Position numbers and translations under genes: made by a program | Notes under the pieces: model-generated | Database searches by the model: none | What the model saw: the letters and a program-made list of their open reading frames with translations, nothing else | Told to the model about the DNA's origin: nothing | Shown here: positions 21,599 to 27,817 of the stretch, piece by piece | How positions within the stretch are numbered: position 1 is the stretch's first letter | How the letters are laid out: each line of letters opens with the position of its first letter | From: an uncultured Eubacteriales bacterium | GTDB lineage: Bacteria > Bacillota_A > Clostridia > Oscillospirales > Oscillospiraceae | Length of the DNA: 27,817 nucleotides | Direction: 5' to 3' | Assembly: GCA_949742895.1 (NCBI GenBank) | Contig: CATJRT010000254.1 | Span: 1-27,817, forward strand

Positions 21599-21627
21599 TT
21601 GACTTAGTTAACTAAGTGTGGTATTTA
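21599..21627 (+). promoter_or_regulatory. Candidate promoter of the CoA-transferase gene with a 16-bp palindrome
   Basis: TTGACT (21599-21604), 17-nt spacer and TATTTA (21622-21627) are a weak sigma-A match, about 57 nt before the start codon. The perfect palindrome ACTTAGTTAACTAAGT (21602-21617) overlaps the -35 and spacer. Its TTAGTTAACTAA core resembles MarR/SlyA-type operators rather than the GntR site, so a second regulator may act here. The surrounding 100 nt are AT-rich. Confidence 0.5.
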
Positions 21628-21684
21628 TATGAACGGTAAATCAACCGATCCGTTCCCATATTCTTACATACAGGAGGAATCATC

Positions 21685-22926
21685 ATGTCCACCCTTCCCC
21701 GCCCCCTGGAGGGAGTCAAGGTGGTGGAGCTGGCCACCTTCATCGCTGCGCCGTCCTGTGGCCGCTACCTGGCCGACCTGGGCGCCCAGGTCATCAAGGT
21801 GGAGTCACCCGCCGGCGACCCTCTGCGCCGCACCGCCGTTAACGAGGGCCGTCCCGCCGGCGACCTGGAGAACACCAGCTTCGACCTGGACAACGCTGGC
21901 AAGCGGGCAGTCTGCCTGAACACCAAGTCCCCCGAGGGCCGGGAGGCGCTGGAAAAGCTGATTGCCCAATCTGATATCTTCATCACCAACGTGCGCTATA
22001 AATCTCTGGTCAAATCCGGTCTGGACTACGAGACGCTGAAGGCCAAGTACCCCAAGCTGGTGATGGGCTATGTCACCGGCTACGGCGAGAAGGGCCCAGA
22101 CAAGGACCTGCCCGGCTTCGACTTCACCGCCTACTTTGCCCGGGGCGGTATCCTGGGGACCCTTTTTGACAAGAATGCCGTCCCCATGCTCACCATGCCA
22201 GGCTTCGGCGACCATCCAGTGGGGATGTACCTGGCCTCCGGCCTGCTGGCCGCCCTCTACCGGGCGGAGCGCACCGGGTGCGGCGACATGATTACCGTCA
22301 GCCTGTTCCACGCCGCCATCTGGGCGGTGTCCACCATACTGCAAAGCGCCCAATACGGCCAGAGCGCCACCCGCTACCCCATGTCCCGGAAAGACATCGC
22401 CAACCCCTTTACCGTGGCCCACAAGACCAAAGACGGCCGCTGGATTCAGTTTGCCGCCCCGGCCTACGACGCGCTGTACGACAAGTTCGTCTCCGCCCTG
22501 GGCCGGTCCGACCTGGCGGGAGACCCCCGGTTCTTCCCCCAGTCCAACCTCCAGTCCAACCTCCACGAGTTCTACGACATCCTGGTGGACGAGGTGGCGA
22601 AACGGACGCTGGGCGAGTGGTGCGCGGCCTTCAAGGCCGCCGACATCCCCTACGCCGTGGCCCAGACCTGGGATGAGCTGTTGGTGGACGAGCAGGCATG
22701 GGCGGCGGACTGCTTCTATAAGATGAGCTATCCCACCGGTGCGGAGCGCACCCTGGTACGGCCCCCGGTGCTGTTCCAGGATACCCCTCTGCCCGAATAC
22801 AGGCGCGGGCCCTATCAGGGCGAGCAGACCGAAGCCATCCTGGCGGAGCTGGGCTACACCCGTGAGCAGATACAGGCTATGCTGGAGGCGGGCGCGGCCT
22901 GCCACCCCGCCCCCAGGGAAAACTGA
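21685..22926 (+). CDS. CaiB/BaiF-family (class III) CoA-transferase, HadA/FldA-like
   Basis: The 413-residue product begins after CAGGAGGA with ATG at 21685. 'LEGVKVVELATFIAAPSCGR' and 'LGAQVIKVESPAGDPLR' open the family's N-terminal Rossmann domain. Asp146 in 'PGFDFTAYFARGG' is the expected catalytic aspartate that forms the acyl anhydride and enzyme-CoA intermediates. 'AGDPRFFPQSNLQSNLHEFY' and 'TWDELLVDEQAWAADCF' are in the C-terminal part. As remembered, the C. difficile 2-hydroxyisocaproate CoA-transferase shares 'GYGEKGP' and 'PGFDYTAYFARGG', so the role is likely to load CoA onto (R)-2-hydroxy acids from the saturated or unsaturated acyl-CoA product. It is divergent from the dehydratase operon, sharing its control region. 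Confidence 0.92.
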   Translation: MSTLPRPLEGVKVVELATFIAAPSCGRYLADLGAQVIKVESPAGDPLRRTAVNEGRPAGDLENTSFDLDNAGKRAVCLNTKSPEGREALEKLIAQSDIFITNVRYKSLVKSGLDYETLKAKYPKLVMGYVTGYGEKGPDKDLPGFDFTAYFARGGILGTLFDKNAVPMLTMPGFGDHPVGMYLASGLLAALYRAERTGCGDMITVSLFHAAIWAVSTILQSAQYGQSATRYPMSRKDIANPFTVAHKTKDGRWIQFAAPAYDALYDKFVSALGRSDLAGDPRFFPQSNLQSNLHEFYDILVDEVAKRTLGEWCAAFKAADIPYAVAQTWDELLVDEQAWAADCFYKMSYPTGAERTLVRPPVLFQDTPLPEYRRGPYQGEQTEAILAELGYTREQIQAMLEAGAACHPAPREN

Positions 22927-22941
22927 ACCGCTGAGACAACG

Positions 22942-22979
22942 AAAGACAGGGAAGGGGCAAACACCTTCCCTGTCTTTTT
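22942..22979 (+). terminator. Intrinsic terminator of the CoA-transferase gene
   Basis: A perfect 14-bp stem (AAAGACAGGGAAGG at 22942-22955 with its complement at 22964-22977), 8-nt loop and a T5 run follow the CoA-transferase stop by 15 nt. Confidence 0.92.
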
Positions 22980-23066
22980 GTCCGCCCACGCTTTAACGCC
23001 GTCCGCCTGCCCCTTACCACCCGGAAAGAAAATGCCGGATAAACAAGAAAAATGGCGCGTTCAGCC

Positions 23067-23095
23067 TTGTGACGCCGCCGGAAACATGATATCAT
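23067..23095 (+). promoter_or_regulatory. Candidate promoter of the hsd operon
   Basis: TTGTGA (23067-23072), a 17-nt spacer and TATCAT (23090-23095) form a plausible sigma-A promoter about 67 nt upstream of hsdM. Confidence 0.55.
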
Positions 23096-23161
23096 AAGAA
23101 ACGCACAGATTGCTTGGGCAGTCTGTCAATGCGAAACGAGGAACAGGAGCAGAGAGCATCA

Positions 23162-25606
23162 ATGGCCATCAAGAAAAACGAGCTTTACAGCTCCCTCTGG
23201 GCGAGCTGCGACAAGCTGAGAGGGGGCATGGACGCCTCCCAATATAAGGACTATATCCTGACCCTGCTGTTCGTCAAATACGTCACAGACAAATACAAGG
23301 GCGTGCGGTATGCGGACATCACCGTACCAGAGGGTGGCAGCTTTGACGACCTGGCAGAGCTGAAGGGCGACAAAAACATCGGCGAGAAAATGGACAAGGT
23401 CATCGCCAAGCTGGCGGGGGCGGATGGCAACAACCTGCGGGGCGTCATCGACAACGCCCATTTCAACGACGAGACCAAGCTGGGCAAGGGCCAGGAAATG
23501 GTGGACAAGCTCACCGGCCTGATCGCCATCTTCCAGCGCCCCGAGTTCAACTTCAAAAACAACAAGGCCAGCGGCGACGATATTCTGGGCGACGCCTACG
23601 AGTACCTGATGCGCAACTTCGCCACCGAGAGCGGCAAGAGCAAGGGCCAGTTCTACACCCCCGCTGAGGTATCACGTGTCCTGGCCAAAATCATCGGCAT
23701 CGACCGGATCGCCGACCCGGACACCACCGTCTACGACCCCGCCTGCGGCTCCGGCTCCCTGCTCATCAAGGCTGCGGACGAGGCCCCCTTCGAGGTGGCT
23801 ATCCACGGTCAGGAGAAGGAGATCACCACCGCCGGCCTGGCCAAGATGAACCTGGTGCTCCACAACCGGGCTACCGGCGTCATCGCCACCGGCAACACCT
23901 TTTCCGATCCCCAGTATTTCGAGCCGAACTCCAACAACCAGGTTCTCCGCCGCTTTGACTTCATCGTGGTCAATCCGCCCTTTTCCCTGAAAAACTGGAC
24001 GGACGGCGTGAAGGACTATGGCCGCTTTTCCACCCGCATCGGCCGTCCGCCGGAGCGCAACGGCGACTTCGCCTGGCTGCTGCACGTGCTGAAGTCCCTG
24101 AAATCTACTGGCAAAGCGGCGGTCATCCTGCCCCGCGGCGTGCTGTTCCGGGGCTATGCGGAGGAGTCTATTCGCCGGGGCATCATCGACCGGGGCTTTA
24201 TCAAGGGCATCATTGGCCTGCCCCCCAACCTGTTTTACGGCACCGGCATACCGGCCTGCATCCTGGTCATTGACAAGTCCGACGCCGGGAAACGCGAGGG
24301 CATCTTTATGATTGACGCCAGTCGCGACTTCGTGAAGGACGGCAATAAAAACCGCCTGCGGGAGCGGGACATCTATAAAATCGTCACTACCTTCAACCGG
24401 CAGATCAAGGACGACCCCAGGTATGCCCGGTTTGTGCCCAACCACGAAATCAAGGTGACAAACGATTACGACCTGAACCTTTCCCGCTACATCGACAGCG
24501 TCGGCTCCGGGGATATCCAGGACATCGACGGACACCTTCACGGCGGTATTCCCGAGGTGGACGTGGTCTCCATGAAACAATACTGGGCCATGTTCCCCCG
24601 GCTCCGGGACAGGCTGCTTTCTCCGCTGAAGGAGGGGCGCTGGACGCTGCACCTCCCCAAGGAGGAGGTGCATGGCGCAATCTGTGGGGACGATGACTTT
24701 TCCGCCTATGCCGGACGCATCCATGGGGCCTTTGAAGCGTGGAAGGAGGAGGTGGCTCCCGATCTGCGCGGCATCGACGGGACGGTAAACGCAAAACGGT
24801 TTATAGCGGAGCTGTCGGAGCGGCTGATCGCCAGGTTTGAACCCCTGGAGCTGCTGGACAAATACGACGTGTACGAGGCTTTGCTGTCCTACTGGCAGGA
24901 AACCATGGCGGACGATGTGTTCATCCTGAAATACGACGGCTACAGCGCAGGCCAGGAATGGGAAAATATCGTGGAATACAAGGAAAACAAAAAGGGTGAA
25001 CGGCAAGAAAGAATCAAGGGCTGGGAGGGCAAGCTGATCCCCAAGGCCATCCTGGAGCGGGTCTACTTTTCGGCGGAGCGGACGGAGATTGACCGGGTCC
25101 AGCGGGCGTTGGACGAGGTCCAGAACCGCCTGGACGAGTTGACGGAAGAGCAGACCGGCGAGGGCGGCTTCCTGCTGGACCACCTGAACAGCCGGGACAA
25201 GGTAGATATCAAATCTGTTACTGCCCGGCTGCGCCATCTGGAGCGGATCCAGCCGGACGGCGAGGAATGTCAAGTGCTGCGGCAGTACGCTGGCCTTGCT
25301 GCCCAGGTGAAGGAGCGCACCAAAGCCGTCAAGAAGTTGTCCGCCGCCCTGGAAGCGCTGCTGAAGGAAAAATACGGCCTGCTGACCCTGAGCGAGGTCA
25401 AGGACCTGCTGGTGGAGGAAAAGTGGTGCCGGTCCGTGCTTGCGGGCATCGAGGCGCTGTACGGCAGCGCCGCCCGCAGCATGGCGGACCGGGTGACGGA
25501 GCTGGCGGCGCGGTATGAGGCCACTTTGCCCCGGTTGGAGCAGGACGCGGAGGAGTGCAGGAACCGGGTCAAGGCCCATCTGGAAAGGATGGGGTACGCG
25601 TGGTAA
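23162..25606 (+). CDS. hsdM: Type I restriction-modification DNA methyltransferase HsdM
   Basis: I place the start at ATG 23162 (814 residues) because the family typically opens with a sequence like MAIKKNELYSSLWASCDKLRGG; an in-frame ATG at 23129 and TTG at 23114 are alternatives with no better ribosome site. 'DPACGSGSLL' near residue 191 binds S-adenosylmethionine, and 'NPPF' near 270 is the adenine-N6 catalytic motif. After the methylase core, about 340 residues of mostly helical sequence follow, as in the long HsdM subfamily, ending in coiled-coil-like segments ('ERTEIDRVQRALDEVQNRLD') that contact HsdS. Two HsdM and one HsdS make the modification enzyme. Its stop overlaps the hsdS start region. 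Confidence 0.95.
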   Translation: MAIKKNELYSSLWASCDKLRGGMDASQYKDYILTLLFVKYVTDKYKGVRYADITVPEGGSFDDLAELKGDKNIGEKMDKVIAKLAGADGNNLRGVIDNAHFNDETKLGKGQEMVDKLTGLIAIFQRPEFNFKNNKASGDDILGDAYEYLMRNFATESGKSKGQFYTPAEVSRVLAKIIGIDRIADPDTTVYDPACGSGSLLIKAADEAPFEVAIHGQEKEITTAGLAKMNLVLHNRATGVIATGNTFSDPQYFEPNSNNQVLRRFDFIVVNPPFSLKNWTDGVKDYGRFSTRIGRPPERNGDFAWLLHVLKSLKSTGKAAVILPRGVLFRGYAEESIRRGIIDRGFIKGIIGLPPNLFYGTGIPACILVIDKSDAGKREGIFMIDASRDFVKDGNKNRLRERDIYKIVTTFNRQIKDDPRYARFVPNHEIKVTNDYDLNLSRYIDSVGSGDIQDIDGHLHGGIPEVDVVSMKQYWAMFPRLRDRLLSPLKEGRWTLHLPKEEVHGAICGDDDFSAYAGRIHGAFEAWKEEVAPDLRGIDGTVNAKRFIAELSERLIARFEPLELLDKYDVYEALLSYWQETMADDVFILKYDGYSAGQEWENIVEYKENKKGERQERIKGWEGKLIPKAILERVYFSAERTEIDRVQRALDEVQNRLDELTEEQTGEGGFLLDHLNSRDKVDIKSVTARLRHLERIQPDGEECQVLRQYAGLAAQVKERTKAVKKLSAALEALLKEKYGLLTLSEVKDLLVEEKWCRSVLAGIEALYGSAARSMADRVTELAARYEATLPRLEQDAEECRNRVKAHLERMGYAW

Positions 25607-26772
25607 GGCCGGGATACAAGCGCACACAGGCCGGCGTGATCCCGGAGGAGTGGGAGGAAGCCCTGCTGGGCGAAAAGGCCGGCATTTACCGGGGCGGGTC
25701 GCCCAGGCCCATACAGAGCTATATCGCCCAGTCCGGCAGCGGAGTAAACTGGATCAAAATCGGCGACGTGGGCGCCGGTGAGAAGTACATCACAAAAACG
25801 GCGGAAAAAATTACCCTGGAGGGAGCCGCCCGCTCCCGCAGGGTGTATGCGGGCGATCTTATTCTGTCCAACTCCATGAGCTTCGGCCGCCCCTACGTGC
25901 TGGCGCTGGACGGCTGCATCCACGACGGATGGCTGGTCATCCAGGATTACCACGACACCTTCTGCCAGGACTTTCTGTATTACCTGCTGTCCTCTGAGTT
26001 TGTCTTTCGGCAGTACGCCTTTATGGCGGCGGGCAGCAGCGTGCAGAATCTCAACAAGGGCAAGGTGGAGGCGCTGCGGGTAGTCATACCTTCCCGGCCC
26101 GAGCAGGAGCGCATCGCCGGTGCGCTCTCCGACGCAGACGGGCTGATTTCCGCACTGGAGCGGCTTATCGTAAAGAAGCAAAGCATCCGGCAGGGGGCCG
26201 TCGGCCGGCTGCTCACCGGGGAAACAAGGCTTCCGGGCTTTTGCGGAGTGTGGAAGAGCGGCTGCGTGGGCGACATTGCACAGCCTGTCCGGGGACAGAT
26301 GCTGAAATCCACCGACTACGTCCCCGGCCCCTATCCGGTGATCGCTGGAGGCAAAAGTCCCGCCGGATACCATAACGCCTGCAACCGCACCAGCGTCACC
26401 GTCACCATCAGCGCTTCCGGGGCCAACGCAGGATATGTGGCCCTTTATCGGACTCCGGTTTTCGCCAGCGACTGCTCCACCATCTCCGAAGGTACTGGCT
26501 ACTGTGTGGAGTACGTCTATTACCTGCTGCAAAGTATGCAGGAAACCATCTATAAAGCACAGACCGGCGGCGCACAGCCCCACATCCATCCGGACGATAT
26601 CACGCCACTCAGGGTGCGCTACCCCGCAGACGTTGCCGAGCAGGAGGCCATCGCCGCCCTGCTCTCTGACATGGACCGGGAAACCGGCGCATTGGAGCAG
26701 GAGCTGGACAAGGCCCGCAGCCTCCGGCAGGGCATGATGCAGCAGCTTTTGACGGGAAAAATCAGATTGTAA
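25600..26772 (+). CDS. hsdS: Type I restriction-modification specificity subunit HsdS
   Basis: I place the start at GTG 25600, overlapping the hsdM stop (25604-25606), giving 390 residues. The two-repeat HsdS plan is clear. Target recognition domain 1 begins 'GVIPEEWEEALLGEKAGIYR' and ends in the conserved helix 'EQERIAGALSDADGLISALE' followed by 'KQSIRQGAVGRLLTGETRLP'. Domain 2 begins 'GVWKSGCVGDIAQPVRGQ' and ends 'EQEAIAALLSDMDRETGALE' plus 'RQGMMQQLLTGKIRL'. Each domain reads one half of a bipartite DNA target. The repeated helices set the spacing between half-sites. No inverted hsdS copy is in the window, so phase variation by inversion cannot be shown here. Confidence 0.94.
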   Translation: MVRPGYKRTQAGVIPEEWEEALLGEKAGIYRGGSPRPIQSYIAQSGSGVNWIKIGDVGAGEKYITKTAEKITLEGAARSRRVYAGDLILSNSMSFGRPYVLALDGCIHDGWLVIQDYHDTFCQDFLYYLLSSEFVFRQYAFMAAGSSVQNLNKGKVEALRVVIPSRPEQERIAGALSDADGLISALERLIVKKQSIRQGAVGRLLTGETRLPGFCGVWKSGCVGDIAQPVRGQMLKSTDYVPGPYPVIAGGKSPAGYHNACNRTSVTVTISASGANAGYVALYRTPVFASDCSTISEGTGYCVEYVYYLLQSMQETIYKAQTGGAQPHIHPDDITPLRVRYPADVAEQEAIAALLSDMDRETGALEQELDKARSLRQGMMQQLLTGKIRL

Positions 26773-26797
26773 CAGCCGCAGAACAGGGGGGATTTCC

Positions 26798-27817
26798 ATG
26801 GCCAACATCGGCGACAATGAACGGAAAACACAGAGCCATGTCATTCGCTTCTTTGGCGGCAGGCTGGGCTACACCTATCTTGGGAACCTCCATGACAGCG
26901 AGAACGGCAGCATCATGGAGGAGCACCTGCTCGCCTGGCTGACCGGGCAGGGCTATGCCCGCAAACTGGCAGTCCAGGCCGTTGACCGGTTCGTCCGGGC
27001 GGCGGGAAACCTCCAGCAGGGGCTGTACCAGACCAACAAGGAGGTCTACTCCCTGCTGAAATACGGCGCGAAGGTCAATGACGATGCGGGGCGGCCGGTG
27101 ACGGTGTACTTCATCAACTTTGAGCGGCCCCGCAACAACGACTTTGGCATAGCTGAAGAGGTCACCGTGGCCGCTGCCAACACCAAGCGGCCAGACCTGG
27201 TGGTGTACGTCAACGGCATCGCCCTGGCCATCATTGAGCTGAAGCGCAGCTCTGTCTCGGTGTCGGACGGCATCCGGCAGAACCTGACCAACCAGAAGGA
27301 GCAGTTCATTCAGCAGTTTTTTACCACCATCCAGTTCTGCATGGCGGGTAATTTCAGCCAGGGCCTGCGCTATGGCACCCTGCGTACCGGGGAAAAGTAC
27401 TATCTGGAGTGGAAGGAGGACGGCTTTTCCCAGTGCCCGGACGAGCGCAGCCCGGTGGATATCCAAATCGAGGCGGCCTGCCGGGACATGGAGGACAAGC
27501 TGGACCGGCAGCTCTTCGCCATGTTTTATAAGGAGCGCTTCCTCGACCTCATCCACAACTTTATCGTGTTCGACAAGGGCCGCAAGAAGGTGTGCCGGTA
27601 CAACCAGTATTATGCGGTTAAGCGCGCCCAGCGCAGGCTGGCGGACAAGGGCCAGGGCGGCATTATCTGGCATACCCAGGGCAGCGGGAAATCCCTGACC
27701 ATGGTGTGGCTGTCCACTTGGATAAAAATTTTATGGTGCATATCTTCTCATAAGTTCTTAGAACGGCTCTGTTCAAGCAATTCTTCCGAATTATCTCACG
27801 CAATTTCTCATAACTTC
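26798..27817 (+). CDS. hsdR: Type I restriction subunit HsdR, N-terminal part, apparently interrupted
   Basis: ATG 26798 follows GGGGGG by about 6 nt and is 25 nt after hsdS. The PD-ExK nuclease is intact: Asp133 in 'RPDLVVYVNG' and Glu147-x-Lys149 in 'IIELKRS'. Walker A 'HTQGSGKS' is at residues 292-299. From about nt 27713-27722, shortly after 'SLTMVWL', the sequence loses similarity to HsdR and becomes AT-rich; the frame stays open to the window edge but encodes Ser/Ile/Phe-rich text. A complete HsdR would be around 1000 residues with seven helicase motifs, so only the first third is present. Either an insertion split the gene or the contig end is a chimeric assembly join. Restriction activity is probably lost if the interruption is real. 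Confidence 0.88.
   Translation, partial: MANIGDNERKTQSHVIRFFGGRLGYTYLGNLHDSENGSIMEEHLLAWLTGQGYARKLAVQAVDRFVRAAGNLQQGLYQTNKEVYSLLKYGAKVNDDAGRPVTVYFINFERPRNNDFGIAEEVTVAAANTKRPDLVVYVNGIALAIIELKRSSVSVSDGIRQNLTNQKEQFIQQFFTTIQFCMAGNFSQGLRYGTLRTGEKYYLEWKEDGFSQCPDERSPVDIQIEAACRDMEDKLDRQLFAMFYKERFLDLIHNFIVFDKGRKKVCRYNQYYAVKRAQRRLADKGQGGIIWHTQGSGKSLTMVWLSTWIKILWCISSHKFLERLCSSNSSELSHAISHNF
27713..27817. mobile_element. AT-rich sequence at the junction inside hsdR, possible mobile-element end
   Basis: About 100 nt at the right edge differ sharply in composition from the GC-rich hsdR before it, starting near 'ATAAAAATTTTAT'. Two near-copies of TTCTCATAA[G/C]TTC occur within it (around 27752 and 27805). 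On the minus strand one frame is open throughout. No transposase is visible, so the element type is unknown. Confidence 0.35.

Noticed and set aside
23672..25627. 651-codon open frame on the minus strand opposite hsdM
   Set aside because: Antisense shadow of a clear methyltransferase with conserved motifs; no recognisable domain.
25270..26844. 524-codon open frame on the minus strand opposite hsdS
   Set aside because: Antisense shadow; the plus strand carries both HsdS recognition domains and the hsdM/hsdR neighbours.
1..27817. tRNA or rRNA genes, CRISPR arrays, prophage genes
   Set aside because: No cloverleaf-like tRNA, regularly spaced repeats or phage structural genes were recognised on either strand.

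Overview
The window looks like a GC-rich, spore-forming, anaerobic Clostridia chromosome, most likely an Oscillospiraceae-type gut bacterium (Flavonifractor, Oscillibacter or Lawsonibacter-like). This is inferred from an alpha/beta small acid-soluble spore protein, a Stickland-type 2-hydroxyacyl-CoA dehydratase set, oxygen-sensitive Fe-S and molybdopterin enzymes, and strong Shine-Dalgarno sites. I could run no database search, so the genus is a guess.

Layout, left to right: (1) 1-3319, the end of a type III restriction-modification locus (last 54 codons of Mod, complete Res). (2) 3376-4734, a spore protein gene (-) and an XRE-type regulator (+). (3) 4844-8062, a 988-residue flagellin-like protein with a huge glycine-rich beta-helix insert, bracketed by a 33-38 nt inverted repeat. 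(4) 8105-10288, three overlapping minus-strand genes: an ECF S-component-like membrane protein, a membrane-anchored molybdopterin-fold protein without cysteine, and a pseudokinase::MobA fusion, preceded by a structured 244-nt leader. (5) 10533-16974, a tightly coupled minus-strand operon: GntR/FadR regulator, molybdopterin oxidoreductase, 4x[4Fe-4S] subunit, TorD::AsrA-like fusion and AsrB-like flavoprotein. (6) 17103-22926, a reductive 2-hydroxy-acid module: activator ATPase, two dehydratase subunits and acyl-CoA dehydrogenase on the minus strand, with a divergent HadA/FldA-like CoA-transferase. (7) 23162-27817, a type I restriction locus hsdM-hsdS-hsdR, where hsdR runs into AT-rich foreign-looking sequence just after its Walker A motif, at the window end.

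The most interesting reading is regulatory and metabolic. A perfect 31-bp palindrome overlaps the -10 of the GntR gene, and a near-identical core (TGGTATKACCA) sits at the start site of the dehydratase operon, beneath a perfect consensus promoter. One regulator may therefore control both the fermentation module and the molybdoenzyme operon. The molybdoenzyme has no membrane anchor subunit; it is paired with AsrA/AsrB-type modules normally known from anaerobic sulfite reductase, which predicts a soluble NAD(P)H-linked molybdenum or tungsten reductase of unknown substrate. MobA and possibly cofactor-related transport genes lie just downstream. I saw no tRNA, rRNA or CRISPR array, and no gene-free stretch longer than about 300 bases.
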